Source of the DNA: an uncultured Roseicyclus sp.
GTDB lineage: Bacteria > Pseudomonadota > Alphaproteobacteria > Rhodobacterales > Rhodobacteraceae
Length of the DNA stretch: 64,000 nucleotides
Assembly (NCBI GenBank): GCA_937139335.1
Contig: CAKZPN010000046.1
Coordinates: forward strand, 181,746-245,745
Direction: 5' to 3'
The position numbers and the translations under genes are program-made. Shown piece by piece: positions 56,147 to 64,000 of the stretch. The first letter of the stretch is position 1, and each line of letters opens with the position of its first letter. The notes under the pieces were generated by a model. The model saw only the letters and a program-made list of their open reading frames with translations, was not told where the DNA came from and ran no database searches.

Positions 56147-57382
56147 ATGGAATTCTGGATCGCGACGGGGGCGTTTTCGGTGCTGGTGGCGCTGGTGCTG
56201 ATGCTGGCCGTGCTGCGCCCCGCCAAGGCCGCCGTACCTGCCGCCGCCTACGACCTTCAGGTCTACCGCGACCAGTTGCGCGAGGTCGAGAAGGACGTCG
56301 CGCGCGGCGCTTTGACCGAGGAGGAGGCCGTGCGCGCCCGAACCGAGGTGTCGCGCCGGTTGCTCGAGGCCGATCGCGCGCTGCAACATGCGCAATCGTC
56401 CGAGATGCGGGCCAGCACCTTCGACAAGCTGATTGTCGGCGGCGGCCTGGCGGCGGCGGTGGCGGGCGCCTTCGTGCTCTACCTCCAGATCGGTGCGCCG
56501 GGCTACCCGGACCTGCCGCTCGCGAGCCGCATCGAGATGGTGAACGCCGCCCGCGAGGCCCGCCCGCCGCAGGCCGAAGCCGAGACGCAGGTGCCGTTCC
56601 GCGAAGGCCGCCCGCCCGATCCGCGCCGCGAGGAACTGGTGGGGCAGCTGCGCGCCGTGATGGAACAGCGCCCCGATGACCCACAGGGGCTGGCGCTGCT
56701 GGCCTCGAACGAGGCGGCGCTGGGCAATTTCGGCGCCGCCCGCGTGGCGCAAGGCCGGCTGATCGAGGTGCTGGGTGACGAGGTCAACGGCTCTCACTAC
56801 GTCGATCTGGCCGAGATGATGATCCTCGCCGCCGGCGGCTATGTCTCGCCCGAGGCGGAGACGGCGCTGACCCGCGGGCTGGAGCTGGAGCCGCGCAACG
56901 GCACCGCGCGCTACTACGCGGGGCTGATGTTCGCGCAGCAGGGCCGGCCCGACCTCGCCTTTCCGATCTGGCGCAACCTGCTGGCCGAATCGACCAGCGA
57001 CGCGCCCTGGGTCGAGCCGATCATGCTCCAGATCGAGGAGGTGGCCTACCTCGCCGGAGTGGAAACCACCCTCGCCGAACTGCCGCAGCCGCGCGCGCCC
57101 CGTGGGCCGAGTGCCGCGGACCTGGCCGCCGCCGAAGACATGGCGCCCGAGGACCGGATGGCGATGATCGAGAGCATGGTGGCGAGCCTGTCCGACCGCC
57201 TCGCCGCCGAGGGCGGCCCTCCTGACGACTGGGCCCGCCTGATCGGCGCGCAGATCGTGCTGGGCCGCACCGAGCAGGCGCAGGCGATATATGACGAGGC
57301 GCGCGTGGTCTTTGCCGAGGTGCCCGAGGCGCTGGTGATCCTCGACGCCGCCGCCGCCCCGCTTTCCGAGGCGGCGGAGTGA
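56147..57382 (+). CDS. ccmI: Cytochrome c maturation protein CcmI (CycH)
   Basis: Chaperones apocytochrome c to the heme ligase. 411 residues: helix 1 (about 3-22, FWIATGAFSVLVALVLMLAVL), a cytoplasmic leucine-zipper-like loop (LQVYRDQLREVEKDVARGALTEEEAVRARTEV, split over 35-66), helix 2 (about 90-108, LIVGGGLAAAVAGAFVLYL), then a periplasmic TPR-rich domain with QPEDPQG-like repeats (RPDDPQGLALLASNEAALGNF near 170). The ATG follows GGGGAA. Its stop overlaps the GTG of ruvX. Confidence 0.93.
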   Translation: MEFWIATGAFSVLVALVLMLAVLRPAKAAVPAAAYDLQVYRDQLREVEKDVARGALTEEEAVRARTEVSRRLLEADRALQHAQSSEMRASTFDKLIVGGGLAAAVAGAFVLYLQIGAPGYPDLPLASRIEMVNAAREARPPQAEAETQVPFREGRPPDPRREELVGQLRAVMEQRPDDPQGLALLASNEAALGNFGAARVAQGRLIEVLGDEVNGSHYVDLAEMMILAAGGYVSPEAETALTRGLELEPRNGTARYYAGLMFAQQGRPDLAFPIWRNLLAESTSDAPWVEPIMLQIEEVAYLAGVETTLAELPQPRAPRGPSAADLAAAEDMAPEDRMAMIESMVASLSDRLAAEGGPPDDWARLIGAQIVLGRTEQAQAIYDEARVVFAEVPEALVILDAAAAPLSEAAE

Positions 57383-57864
57383 TCTTCGACGACATCGCAG
57401 CCTTCGCCGCCGCCCTGCCCCCGGCCCGCGGCCTCATGGGCCTCGACCTCGGCACCAAGACCATCGGTGTCGCGGTGTCGGACCGGCTGCTGTCGTCCGC
57501 CACCGCGCTCGAGACCGTGAAGCGGGTGAAATTCACCCTCGACGCCGCGCGGCTGGCCGAGATCGCCGCGAACCGAGAGATCGCGGGCCTGATCCTCGGC
57601 CTGCCCGCGAACATGGACGGGTCGGAAGGGCCACGCGCGCAATCGACCCGCGCCTTCGCCCGGAACCTCTCGCGCCTACCTGCGTTCGAGACCATGCCGA
57701 TCGCCTTCTGGGACGAGCGGCTGAGCACTGTCGCGGCGGAAAGAGCCCTTCTGGAGGCGGATACGTCCCGAAAACGTCGCGCCGAGGTCATTGATGCGGT
57801 CGCGGCCGGGTATATCTTGCAAGGTGCCCTCGACCGGCTGAGGCATTTGCGGATCAACCCATGA
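57379..57864 (+). CDS. ruvX: Holliday-junction-resolvase-fold protein / pre-16S rRNA nuclease
   Basis: YqgF-family RNase H-like protein, 161 residues, implicated in 16S rRNA 5'-end processing. The first catalytic aspartate is in GLDLGTKTIGVAVSD (about 21-35), ILGLPANMDGSEGPRAQSTR holds the second region, and FWDERLSTVAAERAL plus the late VIDAVAAGYILQ aspartate complete the site. The start is GTG at 57379, overlapping the ccmI stop (GTGA); the stop overlaps the next ATG. Confidence 0.93.
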   Translation: MIFDDIAAFAAALPPARGLMGLDLGTKTIGVAVSDRLLSSATALETVKRVKFTLDAARLAEIAANREIAGLILGLPANMDGSEGPRAQSTRAFARNLSRLPAFETMPIAFWDERLSTVAAERALLEADTSRKRRAEVIDAVAAGYILQGALDRLRHLRINP

Positions 57865-58103
57865 GCGATGACATCTGGACGCGCGACGAGGTCGAAAGCC
57901 CCTGCATCAGGGTCTGCGTCGTGCATCCCGAGGCGCGGATCTGCACCGGCTGCCTGCGCACCATCGACGAGATCACGCAATGGTCGCGGATGGCCCCCGC
58001 CGCCCGCCGCGCGGTGATCGACGCCCTGCCCGCCCGCCGCGCCGAGATCAGCCAGCGCCGCGGTGGCCGCGAGGCGCGCCTGCAGCGCCGCGCCAAGGAG
58101 TGA
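57861..58103 (+). CDS. DUF1289 domain protein
   Basis: 80-residue small protein with four cysteines in SPCIRVCVVHPEARICTGC, the DUF1289 pattern, followed by RTIDEITQWSRM. The cysteines probably bind a metal. The basic C-terminus (RRGGREARLQRRAKE) could contact nucleic acid. Function unknown. It overlaps ruvX by ATGA, so it is the third member of ccmI-ruvX-DUF1289. Confidence 0.9.
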   Translation: MSDDIWTRDEVESPCIRVCVVHPEARICTGCLRTIDEITQWSRMAPAARRAVIDALPARRAEISQRRGGREARLQRRAKE

Positions 58104-58115
58104 GGCGGGCCGCCC

Positions 58116-58940
58116 TCAGCCCATGAACGCCTTGCGCAGCATGTTTAGCGCCATGACCATGATGAAGACCGCGAAGACGCGCTTCAGGGGCTTCGGGTCC
58201 ATCGCATGCGCAAGCTTCACGCCCCAGGGCGTGGTGATGAGCGTCATCGCGACAACGACGACGAAGGCCACGAGGTTCACCTGACCCACGGTGTAGGGCG
58301 GTTGGTTCTCGCCCGAACCGGGCAGCAGCAGAAAACCGATGACCGAGGGCACCGCGATGACAAGGCCGAAGCCCGCTGCAGTCGCCACCGCCCGGTGGAT
58401 CGCCACGCCGTAGAGAGTCATCAGCGGCACCCCGAAGCTGCCGCCGCCGATGCCCATCAGCACCGACAGGAAACCCAGCACCGGGCTCGTGACCGCGCGG
58501 CCCAGGCCCTTTGGCATCTCCGGCCCGAGCCGCCAGCTCGCCCGCCCGAAGGCGAGGTAGAGCCCCACGATCAGGCCGAGCACGCCGAAGATCACCATCA
58601 GCACCTCGCCCTTCAGCCCGCTCGCCGCCAGAACGCCCAGCACCGCGCCGATGCCGATCCCCGGCGCCCAGCTCTTCAGGATCGGCCAGTCGACCGCGCC
58701 CTTCTTGTTGTGCGCGAGCAGCGAGCGCAGCGACGTGACGGCAATGGTGGCGAGCGAGGTCGCGAGGCAGATCTGCATCAGCCCCTCGGGGCCATAGCCC
58801 AACCCCTCGAAAGCGAAGTAGAAGGCCGGCACCAGCACGATGCCACCACCCACGCCCAGAAGGCCGGCGATGACACCGGCAAAGGCGCCGATCACGAGGA
58901 TCAGCGCCAGCATCGGCAGAAATTCGGAAAGTTCGGGCAT
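58116..58940 (-). CDS. TauE/SafE (TSUP) family membrane transporter
   Basis: 274 residues with about eight helices in two inverted-repeat-like halves. Each half begins with the family glycine motif: GLLGVGGGIVLVPAF near residue 28 and SVLMGIGGGSFGVPLM near 165. Members export or import small organosulfur anions such as sulfite or sulfoacetate; substrate is undetermined here. It converges with the DUF1289 gene, twelve bases between stops. Confidence 0.9.
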   Translation of the reverse strand: MPELSEFLPMLALILVIGAFAGVIAGLLGVGGGIVLVPAFYFAFEGLGYGPEGLMQICLATSLATIAVTSLRSLLAHNKKGAVDWPILKSWAPGIGIGAVLGVLAASGLKGEVLMVIFGVLGLIVGLYLAFGRASWRLGPEMPKGLGRAVTSPVLGFLSVLMGIGGGSFGVPLMTLYGVAIHRAVATAAGFGLVIAVPSVIGFLLLPGSGENQPPYTVGQVNLVAFVVVVAMTLITTPWGVKLAHAMDPKPLKRVFAVFIMVMALNMLRKAFMG

Positions 58941-59062
58941 GAGCGCGGGGTCCTTGGTCCTGTTCCCCTGCCGCTTAGCCGAGCCTGCGCGCAACCGGAA
59001 GACCTGCCGCTCACAAGCCCTTGTGCGGGCGCGCACCCATCCCATGCGCGGGCGCGCTCCGA

Positions 59063-60121
59063 TCACGCGGCGCGCGCCGTCACTTCTGCCAGGGCCCGCA
59101 GCACCACGTCCGGCCCCGCGCCGTCGCGGTGCGCCTCCTCGCTCAGCGTGCGTTTCCAGCCCCGCGCGCCGGGCCGCCCCGCGAACATCCCCAGCATGTG
59201 CCGCGTGATCTGGTTCAGCCGCCCGCCTTTGGACAGATGCGCCTCGATGTAGGGCAGCATCTCCAGCGCCACCTGCTCGGCCGTTTTTGGGGCCGTGCCG
59301 TCGCCGAAGATCTCGCGATCGGCGGTCAGCAGGATATCGGATGGGGTGTGATAGGCCGCCCGTCCCACCATCACGCCGTCCATGCCGGCGGCCAGATGCG
59401 CCTCGACTTCGGCCAGCGAGCCGATGCCGCCATTGATCGACAGATGAAGCTCGGGGAACACACGCTTCATCTCATGAACCAGCTCGTAGTCGAGCGGCGG
59501 GATGTCCCGGTTCTCCTTCGGACTGAGGCCCTGCAGCCAGGCCTTGCGCGCATGGATGGCAAAGCGTGTAACGCCCGCCGCCGAAACGGTCTCGAGAAAA
59601 CGCGGCAGCACCTCCTCGGGCACCTGGTCGTCCACCCCGATCCGGCATTTCACCGTCACCTCGACCGGGCTGGCCGCGATCATCTCCGCCACGCAATCGG
59701 CGACCAGCGCCGGCCGTTCCATCAAGACGGCGCCGAAACACCCCGATTGCACCCGGTCCGACGGGCAGCCGACGTTGAGGTTGATCTCGTCGTAGCCGTA
59801 GCTTGCAGCGATCCGCGCCGCCTCCGCCAGGTCGGCAGGGTCCGATCCCCCAAGCTGCACCGCCACCGGATGCTCGGCCGCCTCGAACCCCAACAACCGG
59901 TCCCGATCGCCATGCAGGACAGCCGAAGCCGTGACCATCTCGGTATAGAGCAACGCACGCCCCGACATCAGCCGGTGGAGATGCCGACAGTGACGATCGG
60001 TCCAGTCCATCATGGGGGCGACGGACAATCTGTGATGGTCCAATCTACCCGCTTCGATTTGATTTTCAGACACCACCACACTCCGGTCGATTTTTGCCGG
60101 CCCGTTGATCCGCGTTTTCAC
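59063..60121 (-). CDS. dusA: tRNA-dihydrouridine(20/20a) synthase
   Basis: FMN enzyme that reduces U20/U20a in the D-loop of tRNAs. 352 residues from a GTG start: the conserved core begins RLSVAPMMDWTDRHCR at residue 31, the catalytic cysteine is C119 in LNVGCPSDRVQ, and GVMVGRAAYHTP closes the barrel. The first 30 residues (MKTRINGPAKIDRSVVVSEN...) are not family-like and are coded by AT-richer DNA, so the true start is uncertain. The 5' end of dusA is a known integration site for genomic islands, and accessory-looking DNA begins directly upstream. Confidence 0.93.
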   Translation of the reverse strand: MKTRINGPAKIDRSVVVSENQIEAGRLDHHRLSVAPMMDWTDRHCRHLHRLMSGRALLYTEMVTASAVLHGDRDRLLGFEAAEHPVAVQLGGSDPADLAEAARIAASYGYDEINLNVGCPSDRVQSGCFGAVLMERPALVADCVAEMIAASPVEVTVKCRIGVDDQVPEEVLPRFLETVSAAGVTRFAIHARKAWLQGLSPKENRDIPPLDYELVHEMKRVFPELHLSINGGIGSLAEVEAHLAAGMDGVMVGRAAYHTPSDILLTADREIFGDGTAPKTAEQVALEMLPYIEAHLSKGGRLNQITRHMLGMFAGRPGARGWKRTLSEEAHRDGAGPDVVLRALAEVTARAA

Positions 60122-60711
60122 CTGATGTCAGCCCCTCTCGAGCCTGCAACCTGCAATGTAGTCCCGAACAGATGATGCGGAAACACATCCGCGCCACCGG
60201 CCACGCGTCTTACATCGTCCAGATCAGCTTAAAAAGGGCCACCCCTCGTTGAGCCGGCCGGAACCGGTCATGTCGGGCGCCATCACGCATAGTAAGAGGC
60301 CATGGCTTCCAGTGCGGCGGTGGACCGCCGGCGGCTAGGTCTGGGCGGCCGAGATCCTGATCGAGGCCGGAGATTTCCCCAACGAAGAGCTTGTCCGTGC
60401 GCAAGTTCCCCCCGGGTCTGTGGGCCCTAGTCTCCGAACTGGTATGAGAGCATCGGCGCCATCTCTGATCGGATCTGCATATCCTCGGCTCGGAGATGCC
60501 GGTAGGCTCCTTGCCAACGGAACGAACCGCGCCGCGCGCCTCGGACGGGCGCGCCTGTCCCGTCCTCGGATCGCAGCTCAGGTTCGCGCGGCGCGGGACT
60601 GGCTCACCGACGCCATGGTGGGGCACATGTCCTGCGCTCCTGCGGGTCGGACTGTTGAAATTGCAAACCGCCCGCACCGGGCTGCCCGGAAAAACCAGAC
60701 GGATACATGCG
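60122..60711. other. 590-base stretch without a convincing gene, upstream of dusA
   Basis: Short open frames exist on both strands, but none has a ribosome site plus recognisable product. The part next to dusA (60040-60260) is AT-richer than the rest of the window. I see no tRNA, no transposase fragment that I can name, and no clear inverted repeat ends. It probably contains the dusA promoter, the promoter of the homoserine-dehydrogenase-like gene and decayed DNA from an insertion. Confidence 0.5.
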
Positions 60712-61710
60712 ATGCGCGTAACAAAGGTCGCCATAGCCGGTTTCGGAGGCGTCGGACGCGCCACGGCCGGGCTGCTCCTGTCCCGGCGGGACCGCTATCG
60801 GCGGGTCCACGATGCCGAGGTCCGGCTTGTCGCGGTCTGCGGGTCGCGGTCAGGTCTGGCCGATGCGGAGGGGCTGGAGGCTGATCGGCTGACGGCGCTC
60901 GAGACCGGGCTTACGGGCCCGGAGTTCGTGGCGGCGAGCGGGGCCGACATCGTCATTGAGGCCGGGCCGACCGACTTTCGCACCGGTGTCCCCGGCCTCG
61001 CCTACATCGACGCGGCCCTGAGCGCCGGCCGCGACACCATCGTCATCTCCAAGGGCGCGCTCGTCCACAGTGGCCCCCGCCTGCGCAAGGCCGCGCATGC
61101 CTCGGGCGCGATCCTCAGGCTCAGCGGTGCCGCGGCCGCCGCGCTGCCGACGATCGACCTGTTGCAGACGAGCCTCGCCGGCTGCGAGGTGCTTGCCGTC
61201 GAGGGGATCCTGAACGCGACAACGAACTACCTGCTCGATTCCATGGCGAACCGGGGGCTCACCTTCGGAGCCGCCCTGGCCGAAGCGCAGGCCGGTGGCT
61301 TTGCCGAGGCCGACCCCCGCAACGACACGGAGGGGTGGGATACGGCCTGCAAGCTCCTGCTGATCGCCAATTTCGGCCTCGGTGCCAGCCTGACGATGGA
61401 CGACCTGCGCGTGGAGGGGCTGCAGTCCGTCGCGCCGGGGCAGATCGAGGAGTGGCGCACGCAGGGCCTGGTGCCCAAGCTCGTCGGCCGCCTCACCCGT
61501 GACGGCGACACGCTCCGCGCCGGTGTCGGGATAAGGGCCTATCCGCTGGACGACCCTTTCGCGCTGGTGAGCGGCAAGGCCAAGGCGATCCGGGTCATCA
61601 CCGACGCGATGGGCGAAACCATCGCGATCTCGCATGGTGCGGAGCCGCTCGCCACCGCGGCCGCGGCGCTGAAGGATCTCGACCACATCCTCGCGGCCCG
61701 GACGGCGTGA
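60712..61710 (+). CDS. Homoserine-dehydrogenase-like oxidoreductase without ACT domain
   Basis: 332 residues. The N-terminal NAD(P) domain starts VAIAGFGGVGRATAGLLL; the catalytic part has ISKGALVHSGP (position of the active lysine), EGILNATTNYLLDSM and EADPRNDTEGWDTACKL, close to the canonical GILNGTTNY and EADPxxDxxGxDxAxK motifs but with Ala for Gly and Trp in the last. There is no regulatory ACT domain, so it is shorter than the housekeeping enzyme. It may act on homoserine or a related aldehyde or alcohol. The ribosome site is weak. It is followed after 18 bases by a glutamine amidotransferase gene, an unusual pairing. Confidence 0.82.
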   Translation: MRVTKVAIAGFGGVGRATAGLLLSRRDRYRRVHDAEVRLVAVCGSRSGLADAEGLEADRLTALETGLTGPEFVAASGADIVIEAGPTDFRTGVPGLAYIDAALSAGRDTIVISKGALVHSGPRLRKAAHASGAILRLSGAAAAALPTIDLLQTSLAGCEVLAVEGILNATTNYLLDSMANRGLTFGAALAEAQAGGFAEADPRNDTEGWDTACKLLLIANFGLGASLTMDDLRVEGLQSVAPGQIEEWRTQGLVPKLVGRLTRDGDTLRAGVGIRAYPLDDPFALVSGKAKAIRVITDAMGETIAISHGAEPLATAAAALKDLDHILAARTA

Positions 61711-61728
61711 CATGAAGGACATGCGATC

Positions 61729-62436
61729 ATGACCGCACGCACCGTCCAGGCCATCCGCCATGTGGGGTTCGAAGATCTCGGAAGCTTCGCGCCGGTGCTG
61801 CGGGACGCCGGCTACGAGATCGAATACATCGACGTGGCCGAGCGTGATCCGGGAGATCTCGATCCCCTTGCGGCCGATCTTCTGGTGGTGCTGGGCGGGC
61901 CGATCGGTGTCAACGATCACGTGGCATACCCCGTCGTCACCGAAGAAATCCGCCTGTTGCGCACCCGCCTGTCCGCCGACCTGCCGACGCTGGGCATCTG
62001 CCTCGGCGCGCAGGTCATGGCCGCGGCGCTCGGCGCGGAGGTTTATCCCGGCCCCGCCAAGGAGATCGGCTGGTCGGTCCTCGACCTCGCCGATATGCCT
62101 GCGGGCAATCCCCTCGCCGCGCTGGATGACCTTCCGGTGCTGCACTGGCACGGCGACACCTTCGGGTTGCCGCGGGGATGCGAGCGCCTTGCCTCGACGC
62201 TGCTCTGCGCGAACCAGGGCTTCTCGCGCGGCCCGCATGTCCTGGCGCTCCAGTTTCATCCGGAGGTGCTGCAGGCACGGTTCGAGCATTGGTTGCTCGG
62301 TCACGCGAACGAACTGGCCGCGGCGGGCGTGAGCCCGGTGAAGCTGCGGCGCGATGCCGAGAGGTATGGCGCGCGCCTCGAGGCCGCGACCGCCGGGTTG
62401 TTCTCGGACTGGCTGGTCAGCCTCGCCCCCCGGTGA
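61729..62436 (+). CDS. Class I glutamine amidotransferase (stand-alone)
   Basis: 235 residues with the GATase1 triad: nucleophile cysteine in LGICLGAQVMA, histidine and glutamate in ALQFHPEV. The oxyanion-forming GGPIGVNDH segment lies near residue 56. No synthetase domain is fused, as in the GMP-synthase-like stand-alone group to which gamma-glutamyl-polyamine hydrolases and several uncharacterised enzymes belong. A GAAGGA ribosome site precedes the ATG. It is very likely co-transcribed with the homoserine-dehydrogenase-like gene; the acceptor is unknown. Confidence 0.87.
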   Translation: MTARTVQAIRHVGFEDLGSFAPVLRDAGYEIEYIDVAERDPGDLDPLAADLLVVLGGPIGVNDHVAYPVVTEEIRLLRTRLSADLPTLGICLGAQVMAAALGAEVYPGPAKEIGWSVLDLADMPAGNPLAALDDLPVLHWHGDTFGLPRGCERLASTLLCANQGFSRGPHVLALQFHPEVLQARFEHWLLGHANELAAAGVSPVKLRRDAERYGARLEAATAGLFSDWLVSLAPR

Positions 62437-62758
62437 AGATCGGCCCGACAGGTCGGAACGACACTGGCCTTCACCTGAAAGCCACGACGTCCGGCGCCCC
62501 GACGGCTTCGCCGCTCAGCGCCAGAACCGTCGCGGCCAATTCTGCGCGCGCCCGGACACCGCGTCGTTGGGTGTGAAAGCAGCACGAACGGTTACGAGAA
62601 AGCAGATCGTGCAACGCCGCCCCCCTCCGATCCCGTTACCCTGACTCTCGGCACGACCGCCGGACAGCGCCAGAGCGCCTCGTGGAGCGACGGGGAGATC
62701 TCGGCCCCGCCGGATCGGCTGCGACAGTCCCGAGTGCGCGCGTGGAGCGGAAGACGAG
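62437..62758. other. Non-coding gap before the AraC-type gene
   Basis: 322 bases without a supported gene. Short frames on both strands do not resemble any family I recognise. It should hold the promoter of the AraC-type regulator; I see no convincing -35/-10 pair or terminator. Confidence 0.5.
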
Positions 62759-63661
62759 ATGGTAACAATGACGGACAGGTCGATCCAGCGATTGGCGCCC
62801 CTGATCGACCGGCAGGCGCTTCGCTATGGGTCGGAACCTCCGATCGCCGGGGTCTCATTGTCCAGACGCACCAGCCCAGGCCCCGAAACCGGCACCTTGC
62901 GCCAGCCCTCGTATTGCATCGTCGTTCAGGGCGCGAAGGAGGAGCTGGTCGGGAACGAGGTGAAGCGCTTTTCGGCCGGCATGTCGCTGATCGAGGGCAT
63001 CACGCTTCCGATCAGCTCGCACATCACCAGGGCCACGCCGGCCGAGCCGTTCCTGTCCTTCAGCCTCACCCTCGAGCAGTCGACCGCGTTCGATCTCCTG
63101 AACCAGCAGGATCTCTCGACGCCATTCCCGCTCGACCCCTACCAAACCGATCTTGTCGACTCCGGTCGACGCCTGGGCGACGCCGTCGCTCGGCTGCTGG
63201 AAATTCTGGACTACCCGGACGAAGTTCCGACCCTCGCCCCGCTCATCAAGCGCGAGATATTCTGGAGGCTGCTTCAGGGCGCACCGGGAGCGGTCTTGAC
63301 GCAGCTGGTTCAGCCCGGCGATCGCACGGCGCAAATCGCGCGGGCCACAAGCTGGATGCGGCAAAACTACGCCGACCCGATCACGATACCGGACCTCGCC
63401 AAACAGGCGAACATGAGCGTCCCGAGTTTCCACCGGCACTTCAAGGCGGTCACGAAGGTCTCGCCCCTGCAGTTCCTGAAGCAGCTTCGTCTGCACGACG
63501 CCCGCAGGCGCATCCTTGCATCCAGCAAGATCGGGATGACCGCCTATGACGTGGGCTATGACAGCCTGTCCCAGTTCAATCGCGATTACCGAAAGTTGTT
63601 TGGCCACCCTCCCAACAGGGACGCCACGAACATGAGACACAGCCTGCAGCTTGGCGCGTGA
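62759..63661 (+). CDS. AraC-family transcriptional regulator
   Basis: 300 residues: an N-terminal AraC_N-type (PF06719-like) cupin domain (about 20-180, with PSYCIVVQGAKEELVGN and ISSHITRATPAEPFLSF) and a C-terminal double HTH (about 200-295). HTH1 is ITIPDLAKQANMSVPSFHRHFKAVT and HTH2 is IGMTAYDVGYDSLSQFNRDYRKLFG, the standard family signature. Such regulators usually control an adjacent oxidoreductase or hydrolase in response to an aldehyde or other toxic compound; the exported hydrolase gene at 63844 is a candidate target. The ATG follows GGAAGACGAG. Confidence 0.9.
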   Translation: MVTMTDRSIQRLAPLIDRQALRYGSEPPIAGVSLSRRTSPGPETGTLRQPSYCIVVQGAKEELVGNEVKRFSAGMSLIEGITLPISSHITRATPAEPFLSFSLTLEQSTAFDLLNQQDLSTPFPLDPYQTDLVDSGRRLGDAVARLLEILDYPDEVPTLAPLIKREIFWRLLQGAPGAVLTQLVQPGDRTAQIARATSWMRQNYADPITIPDLAKQANMSVPSFHRHFKAVTKVSPLQFLKQLRLHDARRRILASSKIGMTAYDVGYDSLSQFNRDYRKLFGHPPNRDATNMRHSLQLGA

Positions 63662-63673
63662 CGGGCGCAGGTC

Positions 63674-63838
63674 TCACCGCCTGGCGCGGAGGAAGTCGAC
63701 CAGCGCCGCAAGCGCCGCAGACTTCTGGTGCCGGCCGGGACAGTACAGATGATAGCCGGACCAGAGCGGGCAGAACTCTTCCAGGCAGGTCGAAAGCCGG
63801 CCCGCCTCAAGATGCTCCGAGACAACAGAATAAAGACC
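63674..63838 (-). pseudogene. Remnant of a LysR-family regulator (C-terminal end only)
   Basis: On the minus strand a frame ending in TGA (63674-63676) reads SEHLEAGRLSTCLEEFCPLW and then SGYHLYCPGRHQKSAALAAL, closing VDFLRARR. This is the C-terminal end of LysR-type effector domains (typical pattern: hLxxGxLvxvLexw...yxhY...r..spal.aFvdflr). The HTH and most of the effector domain are absent: further upstream the frame stays open but loses similarity and runs under the start of the plus-strand hydrolase gene. It is a truncated leftover. Confidence 0.75.
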
Positions 63839-63843
63839 TCGGA

Positions 63844-64000
63844 ATGACCCATCTTCACACTCTCCTCCTCTCCGGGGCCATGTCCCTCGCGGCCTTGACC
63901 GCGCACCCGGACCCGGCGCAGGCCGATGTGCAGAACATCGTTCTGGTGCATGGCGCGAATGTCGACGGCAGCACCTGGCGCGGGGTCTATGACCGGCTGA
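63844..64000 (+). CDS. Exported alpha/beta hydrolase, partial (cut by window end)
   Basis: The first 52 residues are visible. MTHLHTLLLSGAMSLAALTA looks like a signal peptide, with likely cleavage near AQA (residue 27). It continues VQNIVLVHGANVDGSTWRGV, the N-terminal strand and HG oxyanion motif of the alpha/beta-hydrolase fold as found in small exported esterases. The gene is still open at base 64000. Its start replaces the upstream part of the LysR remnant on the other strand. Possibly regulated by the neighbouring AraC-type protein. Confidence 0.78.
   Translation, partial: MTHLHTLLLSGAMSLAALTAHPDPAQADVQNIVLVHGANVDGSTWRGVYDRL

Noticed and set aside
60173..60253. 26-codon frame starting ATGATGCGG upstream of dusA
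   Set aside because: No ribosome site and no recognisable product; probably chance in non-coding DNA.
62437..62570. Short minus-strand frame with an ordinary-looking end (ATVLALSGEAVGAPDVVAFR) before the AraC gene
   Set aside because: It could be a gene fragment, but I cannot match it to a family and there is no start or upstream continuation; too weak to list.

Overview
The window is high-G+C alphaproteobacterial DNA. Gene content and style fit a member of the Rhodobacterales (Roseobacter-type): an agl alpha-glucoside operon, a heterotetrameric sarcosine oxidase operon, System I cytochrome c maturation genes (ccmE, ccmI), a trkA-trkH-hfq-hflX cluster, a PutA without its own DNA-binding domain next to an Lrp-type regulator, and many overlapping ATGA/GTGA gene junctions. 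I cannot name the genus or species. Nearly all of the window is chromosomal core or catabolic DNA. No rRNA, tRNA, CRISPR array, transposase or integrase is visible.

Layout. 1-10.8 kb: start of zwf (cut by the window edge), a ureohydrolase, an HNH protein, a VOC protein, an alkA-esterase pair, an MFS exporter, a tightly overlapping cimA / methyltransferase / phytoene-synthase-fold operon, and cysS. 11-16.7 kb: an aminotransferase, a small outer-membrane barrel protein, the Entner-Doudoroff genes edd-eda, and a YihY/BrkB membrane protein. 16.7-26.9 kb: sugar uptake and entry, with aglEFGAK on the minus strand and aglR, a GH1 beta-glucosidase and glucokinase divergently on the plus strand. 26.9-31 kb: putR/putA. 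31-39.5 kb: ccmE, murI with an acyltransferase, a second ureohydrolase, a flavin reductase, an M20 amidohydrolase, mazG, an EamA transporter and a FadL-type porin. 39.5-48.9 kb: hflX, hfq, trkH, trkA, an Atm1-type ABC exporter, a LysM protein, a LOG-family protein and a host-attachment-type protein. 49-56 kb: sodB, a small secreted protein and the sox operon (soxB, a small membrane protein, soxD, soxA, soxG). 56-60 kb: ccmI-ruvX-DUF1289, a TSUP transporter and dusA. 60.1-64 kb: an accessory-looking segment beginning exactly at the 5' end of dusA. It holds a homoserine-dehydrogenase-like gene, a glutamine amidotransferase, an AraC regulator, a LysR remnant and the start of an exported alpha/beta hydrolase.

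How it works together. The first 27 kb describe one carbon route. AglEFGK imports alpha-glucosides, AglA (and the GH1 enzyme for beta-glucosides) releases glucose, Glk phosphorylates it, Zwf oxidises it and Edd/Eda cleave it. Two different palindromes mark two control circuits: GTTAGCGCTAAC in front of both zwf and edd, and CCAAA-N4-TTTGG sites in front of both aglE and aglR.

I see no clearly new defence or mobile system. The observations most worth following are the catalytically altered phytoene-synthase-fold protein that resembles the complex I assembly factor NDUFAF6, the shared operator of the Entner-Doudoroff genes, the compositional patch in the 3' part of cysS, the repeat-tailed membrane protein inside the sox operon, and the junction at dusA, a gene known as an integration site for genomic islands.
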